Of a stretch of DNA of 64,000 bases, positions 1 through 8,552 are shown in pieces. Source of the DNA: Verrucomicrobiaceae bacterium (GTDB lineage: Bacteria; Verrucomicrobiota; Verrucomicrobiia; Verrucomicrobiales; Akkermansiaceae). The translations under genes were made by a program, and so were the position numbers. Within the stretch, counting starts at the first letter, position 1, and each line of letters starts with the position of its first letter. The stretch spans positions 1 to 64,000 of the forward strand of contig JAIXOR010000054.1 of assembly GCA_027486655.1 (NCBI GenBank), given 5' to 3'. The notes below the pieces were generated by a model. That model saw only the letters and a list, made by a program, of their open reading frames with translations, did not search any database and was not told the DNA's origin.

Positions 1-176
1 ACATCCTCAGGCGTCCGCCCGGGACCCAGATACCCATACACCACACGTCCCACCTCCGCTCCACTCAACAACTTCGAACCCTCCACCTTGTACTGCCGGA
101 TGTAGAACTTCAGCGGCTCTGCTGCGGGAAGGAGGGGGGCCGAGACAAGAGCAAGAGTTATGGCGAGGGAACGCAT
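1..176 (-). CDS. Two-partner secretion outer-membrane protein (ShlB/FhaC-like), N-terminal fragment
   Basis: The reading frame starts at the ATG at 176-174 and runs off the left edge, so only 58 residues are visible. They comprise a signal peptide (MRSLAITLALVSAPLLPAAE) followed by the start of a POTRA-like domain: FYIRQYKVEGSKLL, then YGYLGPGRTPEDV. The F-I-x-x-Y-x-V-x-G-x-x-LL pattern and the G-x-x-x-T-x-x-D turn are typical of the first POTRA of ShlB/FhaC/HecB transporters, which export a large partner protein across the outer membrane. It is the last gene of a minus-strand series of secreted proteins, and a hairpin ends only 12 bases before its ATG. The assignment rests on the N-terminus alone. 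Confidence 0.6.
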   Translation of the reverse strand, partial: MRSLAITLALVSAPLLPAAEPLKFYIRQYKVEGSKLLSGAEVGRVVYGYLGPGRTPED

Positions 177-188
177 GAAAACAGGCAG

Positions 189-220
189 GGCCTGCGGAAA
201 CCCGGAGGCTTCCGCAGGCC
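189..220 (-). terminator. Rho-independent terminator-like hairpin
   Basis: A perfect 11-bp stem (GGCCTGCGGAA at 189-199 with TTCCGCAGGCC at 210-220) encloses a 10-base loop. Read on the minus strand it lies 30 bases after the stop at 251 and is followed by CTGCCTGTTTTC, a short T-run that abuts the ATG of the next gene at 176. Confidence 0.65.
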
Positions 221-250
221 GTATGGATTCGAATCTACGGTGAATTCCGT

Positions 251-1579
251 TCATTTCGGCACAACGAGACCGCCATCGGTCGTCCGGCGGACCTTGAAGG
301 TGGCATCGTCAAACAAACCTCCACCCGATGGCGCGTCGAAGTTCTTGATCCGGTCTCGCAAGGCGTTTGCGAAAGCCAGCTTGACGCCGGTGAGTCCGCT
401 CTGCGGCTTGAGGATGCGGTTGTAGAGCCAGGCGGTGTAGCGGCCGTTACGGACGTTGGCATCGGTGAGGGCGACGCCGTTGTATTTCAGTTCCACGCCG
501 CGGTTGGCCAGAGGCACCACTCCAGTCGTGCCGAGCACACGGGGATTCGCATCTCCGGGAGTGAGATATCCGATGTAATATCCAGCCGTGGCATTTGGAT
601 AGACGAACTGGAACGTCTCGGTGTCCTCGTCATAGTATTTCCCCTTGTAGGCGTCCGCACCAAGCGTGGTGGTGAGCACGGATGCGAGGTTCGCGCCGCT
701 GTTGTAACCACCGCTACCGAGGGGGCTGAAGATCCCGTTCACGGTTTCGGCCGGCCACAAGGCATGGGATCCGACCACGCCGCCGTAGGTGATGCCGCTG
801 GTGGTGGTCTGTGCGGTGGAGAACGTGGGCTGCCAGACGCGGACCGCCGTGGTGGTTCCCAGGCCGACTTCCGTGTAGGCTCCGAAGCGCTGTCCGGCAT
901 CCGTGTTGCGGCCGATGGCGTAAACGATCTTGTTCGAATCGTTCGCGAAGTCACCCGTGAAGAGGGCGAGCGGCACCGAGCCGTTCGTGTAGAGCAGCTG
1001 GGCGAGCTGGGTGGTGATGTTCGCCCCGTCGGTGGGGAAACCCGGGCTGGCATAGAAGCCGAGCGGGGATACGCCGACCGTCTCCTGAACCAGAGGGCTG
1101 TAGGTCACTCCCTCGTAGAGTCCGTTGAACGGGGATGTCGCCTGGAAGTTCGTCGAAAATCCGAAATCGGCTTTGCCGACCTCATAGTCGACTCCGAGCG
1201 TGGTGCCCGTGAGTGGATTGGGGACCGATCCGGATCCGGTGCCGTTGGAGACGACGAAGCGTTGGTTGGTATTGCCGGCCACCGCCGCAATGCCGGCGAG
1301 AGCTCCGGAGTATGAGACCTTGATGACCACGGCATTGCCGGAGTAGGTGCCGCTCCACGCGCCGAAGTTGGCGCCGGTGGCCACGTTCAGGTTCGACGAG
1401 GTGGCGCTGCCGTTGATGCCCTGGAATGTCCATCCGGGGGCAAGAAGGTTCGAGATCGCGGTCTGGGTGGCGGTGCGGTCGCCGTTGGAGGCGACGATGC
1501 GGATCACGGTCTGGGCGATCGCCCCGCCCGAGGAGAGCAGGCCGAGCGCGGCGATGGCTAACAGATTGGTGGTTTTCAT
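251..1579 (-). CDS. Secreted PstS/periplasmic-binding-protein-like protein
   Basis: This 442-residue protein has a clear signal peptide with cleavage near SSGGAIAQ. The mature N-terminus (VIRIVASNGDRTATQTAI) resembles the opening of PstS-like phosphate-binding folds, which begin with a short strand and a G/S-S/N-x-x-R-x-A-x-x-A-I helix. Mid-protein segments (DFGFSTNF near residue 140, YAIGRNTDAGQRFGAY near 220) match the D-x-G-x-S and G-R-x-x-x-S/A-G-x-R elements of the same fold. There is no ABC transporter nearby, so it probably acts as a secreted or surface protein, not as a transport receptor. ATG start; no Shine-Dalgarno visible. It sits between a secreted paralogue pair and a secretion-pore gene. 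The fold assignment is my inference from patterns. Confidence 0.55.
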   Translation of the reverse strand: MKTTNLLAIAALGLLSSGGAIAQTVIRIVASNGDRTATQTAISNLLAPGWTFQGINGSATSSNLNVATGANFGAWSGTYSGNAVVIKVSYSGALAGIAAVAGNTNQRFVVSNGTGSGSVPNPLTGTTLGVDYEVGKADFGFSTNFQATSPFNGLYEGVTYSPLVQETVGVSPLGFYASPGFPTDGANITTQLAQLLYTNGSVPLALFTGDFANDSNKIVYAIGRNTDAGQRFGAYTEVGLGTTTAVRVWQPTFSTAQTTTSGITYGGVVGSHALWPAETVNGIFSPLGSGGYNSGANLASVLTTTLGADAYKGKYYDEDTETFQFVYPNATAGYYIGYLTPGDANPRVLGTTGVVPLANRGVELKYNGVALTDANVRNGRYTAWLYNRILKPQSGLTGVKLAFANALRDRIKNFDAPSGGGLFDDATFKVRRTTDGGLVVPK

Positions 1580-1651
1580 AGAATGGGGAGTTATGGTGTT
1601 CTGAATGGATGGAATGCCTGAAAGGCGTTATCTAACATGATATGTTTCGTG

Positions 1652-2689
1652 TCATTGGGTGACGGAGACCCTGTAGAAACCCGCAGGGCGGGCGGTGCGG
1701 ACCGGGTCGGTATCCTGGAACTGCTGGGTGCCGGAGGCGGAGAGCCCGGAGATCACGCCGATCTCCGTCCATGGCTCGGCGACGAGGTTCCCGGTGTAAA
1801 AGATGCGGTAGGTTCTCGAAGGGATGCCATGGAACGAGACGCCAACGCTGCCCGGCGCCTGCCCGATGGTCAGGACCTTGAAGAAGTCGGCAGGATCGGC
1901 GGGATTGGTTCCGGCGAGGGTTTCCTGGGAATCGGGATAGCCGTCGCCATCGGTATCCACCGGCGGCGGGGCCGAGAACGTCACGATGCCGGCGGGGCTG
2001 ATGGAGAACCTGCCGACCCTGGTGACGCCGGACCCGGCGATGCGGTAGAGGTCGAGTGCGGTGGACGAGGCACCCGCTCCGAGGTCCGCCTCGATGCTGG
2101 TCCATTCACTCAGGGAGCCGAAGTCGTTGGTACCGGCGGTGGCGACCTGTTTGTGATAACTTGACGAGCTGTCCGCATTGGGCTGGATGGCCGCGACGGT
2201 GCTGTTGACGGTGGATTCGCGGCCCTTGTAGCCGTTGATGCTTTCGAGGACGCTGGTGATCTGGCTGGCGGTGGTGTTGCGCGCGATGAGATCGAGGGCG
2301 GGCCAGGAGAGCGAGGCCACGCTGGAGGGCACCCGGGCCCGGGAGGCGTAGAGGATCGAGCTGGTGGAAGGCCGCACACCGAAGACTCCGAGGAAAAGGT
2401 CGGCGCGTGTGTTCCAATTGGCTCCGTAGAGGGCGGTGAGGTCGGCACCGATGTCTCCGAGGCCGGAGACCTGGAACGAAGATCCGGCGGAGGCTCCGCG
2501 GAAGACCGTATCCTGGCCGAGTTTGACGATGTAGGACGAGGAGCCGCCCGTGCCGCCGGCGGCGCGGAAGGCGAGGTAGACGTCCCCGCTGACCGGATCC
2601 GGCACGACGGCTGCGCGCGCCGTGGCGAGCGACAGGGCCAGCATGGCGATGCCGGGTGAGGGACGGAAGGATGATATCAATAAACGCAT
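1652..2689 (-). CDS. Secreted protein with GDxYLAFRA-type domain, Ca-binding repeat and C-terminal FYRV module
   Basis: A 345-residue exported protein. After a signal-like N-terminus (about residues 1-26) comes a domain of about 200 residues starting GDVYLAFRAAGGTGG. This domain recurs nearly unchanged in the upstream gene and resembles a domain seen in many PEP-CTERM proteins, although no PEP-CTERM anchor is present here. Around residue 247 is a thrombospondin-type-3/EF-hand-like acidic repeat (DTDGDGYPDSQE), then a C-terminal segment ending FYRVSVTQ, a common tail in verrucomicrobial secreted proteins. It is read in the same direction as its paralogue, 139 bp upstream, which suggests tandem duplication. 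Function is unknown; adhesion or a surface structure is plausible. Confidence 0.6.
   Translation of the reverse strand: MRLLISSFRPSPGIAMLALSLATARAAVVPDPVSGDVYLAFRAAGGTGGSSSYIVKLGQDTVFRGASAGSSFQVSGLGDIGADLTALYGANWNTRADLFLGVFGVRPSTSSILYASRARVPSSVASLSWPALDLIARNTTASQITSVLESINGYKGRESTVNSTVAAIQPNADSSSSYHKQVATAGTNDFGSLSEWTSIEADLGAGASSTALDLYRIAGSGVTRVGRFSISPAGIVTFSAPPPVDTDGDGYPDSQETLAGTNPADPADFFKVLTIGQAPGSVGVSFHGIPSRTYRIFYTGNLVAEPWTEIGVISGLSASGTQQFQDTDPVRTARPAGFYRVSVTQ
2010..2595 (-). repeat. Duplicated domain-coding segment, copy A
   Basis: About 585 bp coding for the shared N-terminal domain of the 1652-2689 gene. It aligns almost without gaps to about 4410-4995, with long identical stretches such as the segments around 2098-2125 and 4498-4525. 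Boundaries are approximate. Confidence 0.7.
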
Positions 2690-2828
2690 TACTTGTCAGA
2701 TGATGTTTGAGTTAATGACCGATGGTGATTGCCGATTGGGTCACGATTCCGGTGATCCGGTCATTGGACTTGCGCGCCGGCTGAACGAGCAAGGTGGTTG
2801 AGGGATGAAGAGGTCTTTCCGGCGGGGA

Positions 2829-5090
2829 TCAGCCGTTGTTGGCCAGACCGCGGAGGCCGACCTGGAACGGGCTTTCATTTCCGTCGTTGCTGCGGATGCG
2901 GAGTTCCGCAGTGCGCTCTCCCTTGGCGGCAGGTTTGAACCTGACCTTGAAGGTGGTGGATGCACCCGGGGCGAGGGTGGTTTTCGCCGGTTGGGTGGCC
3001 GTGAAGTCACCGCGGTGGGTTCCGGAGATGACGACCTGGAGGTCGGTGAGGTCCGCCTTGCCGCTGTTGGTGATGGTGAAGGTGCGGGAGCGGCCGTTGG
3101 TGTTGACCACCGCGGTTCCGAAGCTGCGGCGTGACTTTTCGTCTGCAAGCGGGCTTCCGACCGGTTGTTCCACATCGATCTCGGGTTCAGGGATGACACC
3201 CTTGCCGCGAATGGAGAGGTTGAAGGGATTTTCATCCTTGTCGTTGCTCACGATCTGGAGCTCCGCGGTCCGGGTGCCCTTCTGTGTTGGTTTGAAGGTC
3301 ACCGAGAATGTGGTGCTACCGCCCGGGGCGATGGTGGAGACGGAGGGCTGGGCGACGCTGAAGTCACCGGGATGTTCTCCGGCACGGAAGACCCGGATGC
3401 CGGTGAGATTGGCGTTTCCGTTGTTCCGGATGGTGAAGACCAGCGGCTTTCCGGATTTTCCGACAAGCTCGCTGCCGAAGTTGGAAACCGAAACGCCGTC
3501 GACGAGGTCCGTTCCCGCCGGCTGCAGGACGCGGATGTCCGAGTTGACGATGACCACCTCGACATTGAGGGTGACCGGGGTGGAGGTTTTCTGACCCGCC
3601 GCATTGGAGACGACCACGCTGTAGCTGCCGATATCCGCCGTGGTCACATTGAGGAGGACAAGCGTGGCGGTGGTGGCTCCGGAGATATTGCCGCCATCCA
3701 CGAGGTCCACATCATCCTTGCGCCATTGATAGGTGAGGTTGCTGCCGGTGGCGGTGACGGAGAAGGTGGCGGTCTGGCCTTGCTTCACGCTCTGGGCGGC
3801 GGGCGGCGTCCCGATGGCGGGCACGGTGTTGACCGTCAGGGTGAGTGGTGCATTGGCGGTTCCGCCCGTATTGGTGGCGGCCAGCGTGATGCTGCTGCTG
3901 CCAGCGGCGCTGGGGGTGCCGGAGATCACGCCGGTGGTGGTGTTGATGCTAAGTCCGGAAGGCAGTCCGGTCGCGTCATAGGACGTCGGCGAATTGGAAG
4001 CCAGGATCTGATAGGTGAAGAAGGTGCCGACCACACCGAGAGCGGTGCCCGAGCTCGTGATCTGCGGAGGGGGCGGAAGATTGCTGACCGTGAGGACCGC
4101 ATTGGACGAAGTGACGTTGCCGCCTGCGTTGGTGACGACCACGTTGTAGGAGCCGGAGTCCGAGGTCTGGAGATTTGTCAGGGTGAGCGTGTCGCTTGTG
4201 GATCCGCTGATGTTGGGCCCGTCGCTCAGCGGGGTGGTTCCCTTGCGCCACTGATAGGTCAGGCCGGTTCCGGTGGCGACCACGTTGAATCCCGCGATGC
4301 CTCCTGAGAATGCGGTGGTATCGCTGGGAGGCGTGGTGATCTGGGGAGCGGCAGGCGTGCCACTGCCGGCCGCCTTGAAGTTGAGTGTTCCTGAGCTGTT
4401 GAGGGAGAAAGTGCCCACGCGGGTCACGCCGGATCCGGCGATGCGGAACAAGTCGAGGGCAGTTCCGGAAACTCCTGCGGCGAAGCTGCCCTCGATGCTG
4501 GTCCACTCGCTGAGGGAGCCGAAGTCGTTGGTTCCGGGAGTGGCGACCTGTTTGTTGTAGCTGGAAGCGTCCGATGAATTCGGCTGGAGGGCAGCGACGC
4601 TGCTGTTGCTGGTGGCATCCAGTTCCTTGTAGCCACCGATGCTCTCCAGCACGCTGGTGATCTGGCTGGCCGTGGTATTCCGCCCGGTCAGATCGAGGAG
4701 TGGCCAGTCCGCGGCGGGTTCGGCCACGGCGCTCCGCTCTCTGGAGGCGTAGAGGATCGAGCTGGCGGACGGTCTGACACCGAAGATTCCCCAGTAGAGA
4801 TCACTGCGGCTGTTCCAGTTGCTTCCATAGGTGGCGGCAAGGTCCGCTCCGATGTTGCCGAGGCCGGTCACACTGAAGCTTGAGTCAGCAGCCGCGGAGC
4901 GGAAGACCGTGTCCTGGCCGATCTTGACGATGTAGGAGAGCGAGCCGCCGGTCCCCCCTTCGGCGCGGAAGGCGAGGTACAGGTCTCCACTCACCGGCGC
5001 GGGGACCGGAGCGGCGTGGAGCAGGGCCGATGAGAACAGAGCGGATGCCGCAAGGGTCAGCACGGATTTCCTGAGTAGGGAATGGGACAT
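2829..5090 (-). CDS. Large secreted Ig-like / choice-of-anchor D protein
   Basis: I take the ATG at 5090, which gives 753 residues opening with a good signal peptide (MSHSLLRKSVLTLAAS, ending near LLHA); the open frame further upstream lacks protein-like character. Modules in order: the GDLYLAFRA domain shared with the downstream gene (about 30-240), an Ig-like repeat (about 250-335, YQWRKGTTPL), a putative-Ig repeat with GLPSGLSINTTTGVISGTP (about 340-415), a second Ig-like repeat (about 418-505), and two choice-of-anchor D repeats (about 508-625 and 630-750; TFKPTQKGTRTAELQI and RFKPAAKGERTAELRI). Such modules build extracellular stalks. With the PstS-like protein and the TpsB-like gene it forms a secretion locus. 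No membrane anchor or sorting signal is seen at the C-terminus (GLANNG). Confidence 0.75.
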   Translation of the reverse strand: MSHSLLRKSVLTLAASALFSSALLHAAPVPAPVSGDLYLAFRAEGGTGGSLSYIVKIGQDTVFRSAAADSSFSVTGLGNIGADLAATYGSNWNSRSDLYWGIFGVRPSASSILYASRERSAVAEPAADWPLLDLTGRNTTASQITSVLESIGGYKELDATSNSSVAALQPNSSDASSYNKQVATPGTNDFGSLSEWTSIEGSFAAGVSGTALDLFRIAGSGVTRVGTFSLNSSGTLNFKAAGSGTPAAPQITTPPSDTTAFSGGIAGFNVVATGTGLTYQWRKGTTPLSDGPNISGSTSDTLTLTNLQTSDSGSYNVVVTNAGGNVTSSNAVLTVSNLPPPPQITSSGTALGVVGTFFTYQILASNSPTSYDATGLPSGLSINTTTGVISGTPSAAGSSSITLAATNTGGTANAPLTLTVNTVPAIGTPPAAQSVKQGQTATFSVTATGSNLTYQWRKDDVDLVDGGNISGATTATLVLLNVTTADIGSYSVVVSNAAGQKTSTPVTLNVEVVIVNSDIRVLQPAGTDLVDGVSVSNFGSELVGKSGKPLVFTIRNNGNANLTGIRVFRAGEHPGDFSVAQPSVSTIAPGGSTTFSVTFKPTQKGTRTAELQIVSNDKDENPFNLSIRGKGVIPEPEIDVEQPVGSPLADEKSRRSFGTAVVNTNGRSRTFTITNSGKADLTDLQVVISGTHRGDFTATQPAKTTLAPGASTTFKVRFKPAAKGERTAELRIRSNDGNESPFQVGLRGLANNG
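4410..4995 (-). repeat. Duplicated domain-coding segment, copy B
   Basis: Partner of the segment at about 2010-2595, encoding the same exported domain at the start of the 753-residue protein. The two copies are directly repeated about 2.4 kb apart. Confidence 0.7.
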
Positions 5091-5700
5091 GGGTGGTTCG
5101 GTTGAAAGTTCGAGGTGCGCGGTCATCCCGGCGCGGGAGGGCGTGATTCGCCCGATCGGTGGATGAATCTCCGGTCCTTGGTCAGGATCCCGGTTCGATC
5201 GTTGTGCCGTCGGACTCCTTCTCGTGGAGGTCATCCGGACGGAAAACGCGCGGCTGCCTTGGTCAGGCTCGCTCTCTGCGCGGTTGGCATCTCCCGAACT
5301 AGGGTGGATGCAGGTGCCCTCGTGGGCTGACGGCGAAAACCTACCGATCTACCTAGATTCGGGCAAGAGATTTTTTCCTAAATTTTTACCTGAACGGTAT
5401 GGATGAATGCCGAATTCAAACTCAGTCACTGAATTTGATCCATAAACCACTGATTTTCAATCATTTTTTGAATGGATCCCAACCCATATTACATTACTTT
5501 TTTAATAATGTATTCGTGAAATTGAGCCAAATGGCCCCTGGAATCGGTGTAAAGACGCCGCTTGAATCCCCACGATTGGGAGGAGATATCGGTGAGGCCA
5601 CAGTGAAGTCGGCATTGGGCGTCGCCCGTGAGCGGGGTACGGGCAGGTCACCCGCCACCGGAACGAGGGGGCGGGTGTGGATCAGGAACGGTCCGTCTTT
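5091..5700. other. 610-bp gene-free region with an AT-rich core
   Basis: No convincing gene on either strand. About 5355-5545 is strikingly AT-rich against the GC-rich surroundings and contains short inverted repeats (TTCAATCATTTTTTGAA near 5457; CATTA/TAATG arms around 5491-5509). It most likely carries the promoter of the minus-strand secreted-protein locus starting at 5090. I cannot assign hexamers with confidence. Confidence 0.4.
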
Positions 5701-5949
5701 TCAGGCCTTGGCGGCGCTGCGGATGGCCTGATAGACGTGGTCCTTGAGGGCGGCGCGCTCGAATTTCATCTTCTCGATCTCTTCGTCGGAGATGGGTTGC
5801 TGGCGTTCCTCAAGGTTGCGGATTTCGTCGTCGAGGAAGTCGTGGCGGGCGACGAGCGAGTCGAATTCCTTGTCGGCGATGCGGAGGGATTCGATCATCC
5901 GGTGGTATTCGGGGAACTCGTGGACGATGTCGTGGTGTTCGGAGAGCAT
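5701..5949 (-). CDS. YdcH family protein (DUF465)
   Basis: An 82-residue, highly charged, mostly helical protein with a HHDIVHEFPEYHRMIESL start and a central E-F-D-S-L-V-A-R-H-D-x-L-D-D-E-I segment. That is the YdcH/DUF465 pattern (H-x-L-x-x-E-F-P-E, then D-x-E-I-x-x-L-E), and the usual family length is about 70-80 residues. Two helices with a charged linker suggest a small coiled-coil dimer. The molecular role of the family is not established. ATG start at 5949 without a Shine-Dalgarno. Confidence 0.8.
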   Translation of the reverse strand: MLSEHHDIVHEFPEYHRMIESLRIADKEFDSLVARHDFLDDEIRNLEERQQPISDEEIEKMKFERAALKDHVYQAIRSAAKA

Positions 5950-6071
5950 GGCGCTGGTGGGTTGGGGTTAGTCCTTTGGGTATCGGACTATGCGCGGAAG
6001 CTTCCGGTGGAAACCAGACAAAACAGGGAATGCGCGGAACATGAAAACCCGTGCGCAGCCGCCCTCTCCAC

Positions 6072-6758
6072 TCACTGGGCGGCGGGGGTGGGGGCGGGTT
6101 TTCCGGTGAGTGTGGTGAAGGCGGCGCGGGCCATTTCGAGGGCTCCCTCGGTATTGGGATGGACGCGGTCCGGCAGCAGGCCGGGTTTGCCATCGAGGGC
6201 GGCGTGCATGTCAATGATGCCGAGCTTGAGGCGTGCGGCGAGCGCGTCGATGCGCGGGATGAGGAGTTTCACATTGGTTTCGTTGATGCCGAAGTTGCCG
6301 GGTTCCGGGACCGGGCAGGGGCGGCAGACGAAGACGCGGGGCTTGCTTTCCAGCGTGAGGAACGAATTCACGAGATCCGCATAGTCGGCGGCGTATTCCG
6401 CCTCGTGTTTCCAGTTATGCGGCTTGGTGTCGTTGGTGCCGAGCATGATGATGACGACGTCCGGCTTGAAAGAGAGGGCATTCTGATAGGCCTTCTCGTT
6501 CCAATAGGGGTGATCGCCCTTGCGGAGGAGGGTGCGGCCGCTGACGCCGAAGTTGCCGACTTTCCAGCGCTCTCCGAGCAGCTCCTGGAGTTGCGAGGGG
6601 TAGGATTTCCCCTGTGCCGCGCCGGAGCCTTGGGTGATGCTGTCACCGACGCAGGCGACGCGCACGGGTTCCTTGAAGGAGGCGGGATCGACGGGCGTGG
6701 CGGCGGGCATGGAGGTGCCGAGGGCGATGGAAACCAGCAGGGTTTTTGCGAGGGTCAT
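6072..6758 (-). CDS. Secreted SGNH/GDSL hydrolase
   Basis: I choose the ATG at 6758 (228 residues) over an in-frame TTG four codons upstream, because it leads directly into a signal peptide (MTLAKTLLVSIALGTS). The four SGNH blocks are present: ACVGDSITQG (Ser nucleophile, about residue 41), FGVSGRTL (Gly), IMLGTNDTKP (Asn) and, near the C-terminus, DRVHPNTEG (Asp/His). These enzymes cleave esters, often acetyl groups from polysaccharides, and this one should act in the periplasm or outside. The stop lies in a GCCGCCC/GGGCGGC hairpin (6058-6083). It lies downstream of the CNNM/CBS gene on the same strand. Confidence 0.82.
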   Translation of the reverse strand: MTLAKTLLVSIALGTSMPAATPVDPASFKEPVRVACVGDSITQGSGAAQGKSYPSQLQELLGERWKVGNFGVSGRTLLRKGDHPYWNEKAYQNALSFKPDVVIIMLGTNDTKPHNWKHEAEYAADYADLVNSFLTLESKPRVFVCRPCPVPEPGNFGINETNVKLLIPRIDALAARLKLGIIDMHAALDGKPGLLPDRVHPNTEGALEMARAAFTTLTGKPAPTPAAQ

Positions 6759-6832
6759 GGAGCGATCCAAGCGGATTCCCCGGCCTTCGTAAATCCTCCA
6801 TCCGGGTCCGGAGGAAGATTGGGGCGTCGGGC

Positions 6833-8224
6833 TCAGTCGTCCTCTTCCTCGCTGGTGGCGGGGTCGGCGGGAACGAGTTTGCGGAAGTGGATCTGGCCGA
6901 CGCGGCGGCCATCGGTGCTGGTGACGCGGGCCTCGTAGCTCAGGATTTCGAGGGTTTCCCCGGTTTCCGGGAAGCGGCCGAGCTGCTGGGTGAGGTAGCC
7001 GCCGACGGTGGTGACTTCGCCGCTCTCGAGGACCAGGTCGGGGACGTGGCCGCCGAGGTCGTTGAGGGTCATGGCGCCTTCAACCACAAACTCGCTCTCG
7101 TTGATGCGGGTGAAGGCGGAGCGTTCGTTGTCGAACTCGTCCTGAATGTCGCCGACGAGTTCCTCCATGATGTTGTCGAGGAAGACGATGCCGACCGGGG
7201 TTCCGAATTCATCGACGGCCATGGCGAGGTGGGCGTGCTCGCGGAGGAAGAACTTGAGCAGCGTATCGAGCGGCATGGTATCCGGGACGATCTTGAGCTC
7301 GCGCTTGATGCGCATGAGATCGGGGTCCGGATCATTGATGAGCTTGAAGAGATCCTTGATGTGGATGAGGCCGATGGAGTGGTCGAGGTGGCCTTTGACG
7401 AGGGGGAAGCGCGTGTGCTTGGAGCGGATGGCGATTTCCAGGGTCTTCTCGAAGGGCTCGTCCGCGTCGAGGACGACGACTTTGCTACGCGGGGTCATCA
7501 CGTCGCGGACCCAGAGTTCGTTGAGGCCGAGGGCGTTGATGAGGATCTCGCGTTCGGTTTCGGTGACCTCCTGGGACTGGCCGCTCTGGGTGACGAGCAG
7601 GGCGAGTTCCTCGGCGGAGTGGATGTGTTCGCCTTCTGAAACGGGCTCGATGCGGAAGAAGGTCTTGAGCACCCAGTTGGCGGTGCCGTTGAAGAAGGCG
7701 ATGACCCATTGGAAGCCTTTGAAGAAGACGTGGAGTGGGGTGACGAGCACCATGGTGACGGCCAGCGAGCGGCGGATCGCGATGGATTTGGGGACCAGCT
7801 CGCCGATAACCACATGGAGGTAGGTGAACGAGGCGTAGGCGAGGATGAGCGAGGTCCAGTAGATGCCTTTTTCCGGCATGCCGGTGAAGGCGAGGAGCGG
7901 ATAGACCAGGGCGGATACGAAGGGCTCGCCCAGGAAGCCGAGCGCGAGCGACGAGATCGTGATGCCGAGCTGGTTGGCGGAGAGGTAGCCGTCGAGGTTG
8001 TTGACGACGTGCAGGGCGAGGGTGGGATCCGCTCCGGTTTCCTTGGCCTGGGCCTCGATCTGGCTGGGGCGCACTTTGACGATGGCGAACTCGGAGGCGA
8101 CGAAGAACGCGTTGAGCAGGAGAAAGAAGAGGATGCCCAGAATGTAGAGCACGGCCTCGCCGGCGGAGGGGAAGGCGGGGCTCACGGCCAGGGTGGCGAA
8201 CAGGCTGGGGAGGGCGGAGCTCAC
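6833..8224 (-). CDS. CNNM/CBS-domain membrane protein (CorC/HlyC-type, hemolysin-like)
   Basis: 463 residues. The N-terminal CNNM transmembrane domain (about 20-205) opens with VLYILGILFFLLLNAFFVASEFAIVKVR, whose S-E-x-A signature is typical, and includes the GELVPKSIAIR motif. A CBS pair follows (about 225-345, with MTPRSKVVVLDADEPFE and PVGIVFLDNIMEELVGDIQDE), then a C-terminal CorC_HlyC transporter-associated domain (about 360-450). Members are linked to Mg2+/Co2+ export or homeostasis. The start is a GTG at 8224, only 4 bp after the stop of the zinc-ribbon gene, so the two are probably translationally coupled. Confidence 0.9.
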   Translation of the reverse strand: MSSALPSLFATLAVSPAFPSAGEAVLYILGILFFLLLNAFFVASEFAIVKVRPSQIEAQAKETGADPTLALHVVNNLDGYLSANQLGITISSLALGFLGEPFVSALVYPLLAFTGMPEKGIYWTSLILAYASFTYLHVVIGELVPKSIAIRRSLAVTMVLVTPLHVFFKGFQWVIAFFNGTANWVLKTFFRIEPVSEGEHIHSAEELALLVTQSGQSQEVTETEREILINALGLNELWVRDVMTPRSKVVVLDADEPFEKTLEIAIRSKHTRFPLVKGHLDHSIGLIHIKDLFKLINDPDPDLMRIKRELKIVPDTMPLDTLLKFFLREHAHLAMAVDEFGTPVGIVFLDNIMEELVGDIQDEFDNERSAFTRINESEFVVEGAMTLNDLGGHVPDLVLESGEVTTVGGYLTQQLGRFPETGETLEILSYEARVTSTDGRRVGQIHFRKLVPADPATSEEEDD

Positions 8225-8228
8225 GGCG

Positions 8229-8489
8229 TCAGAGTTTTTCGTAGACGCCCTGATCGCGTTTTTCGAGGATCGTGAAGCCGGCCTTCTTCGCGTCCGAGAT
8301 GGAAAGCGGTTTGGAGACGACGGGCGAGTTGACCCGCGAGATCACCTTTTTGACCGGATGTTTGCAAAGCGGGCAGACCAGGAGTGGATCGCGGTCCACC
8401 GGGCGTCTGAGTTCGAATCCCCGGGCGCAGACGCGGCAGGAATGCTGGGGGTCCTCAGGTGCTTCGGAAACGTATTCGTAAATCGGCAT
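8229..8489 (-). CDS. FmdB-type zinc ribbon protein
   Basis: 86 residues beginning MPIYEYVSEAPEDPQHSC, the classic FmdB/putative regulatory protein N-terminus, with two CxxC knuckles (C18-x2-C21 and C39-x2-C42) that should bind one zinc. Family members are small cytoplasmic zinc ribbons with no settled function. It lies 63 bp downstream of rpsN and 4 bp upstream of the CNNM gene, all on the minus strand, which suggests one transcript. Confidence 0.85.
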   Translation of the reverse strand: MPIYEYVSEAPEDPQHSCRVCARGFELRRPVDRDPLLVCPLCKHPVKKVISRVNSPVVSKPLSISDAKKAGFTILEKRDQGVYEKL

Positions 8490-8552
8490 GAGAAAGGCGC
8501 GGGCCGGGTGATTTCCGTCCCACGCCGAAAATTGAGCGCAAACCGTGCCAGT

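Noticed and set aside
225-240. GATTCGAATCTACGG resembling part of a tRNA
   Set aside because: Too short, no cloverleaf partners around it, and it sits in the gap between a stop codon and a terminator.
5399-6384. Plus-strand open frames across the AT-rich region and the YdcH gene
   Set aside because: They are antisense to YdcH or have composition unlike proteins in this genome; no motif or membrane pattern.
6746-7639. Long plus-strand frame opposite the CNNM/CBS gene, rich in Glu, Asp, Gly and Val
   Set aside because: Antisense artefact of high third-position GC; the minus strand encodes a clear CNNM/CBS protein.
8405-8425. A GTTCGAATCCCC stretch resembling a tRNA T-arm
   Set aside because: It lies inside the FmdB-type zinc-ribbon gene on the opposite strand and no acceptor stem or anticodon arm surrounds it.
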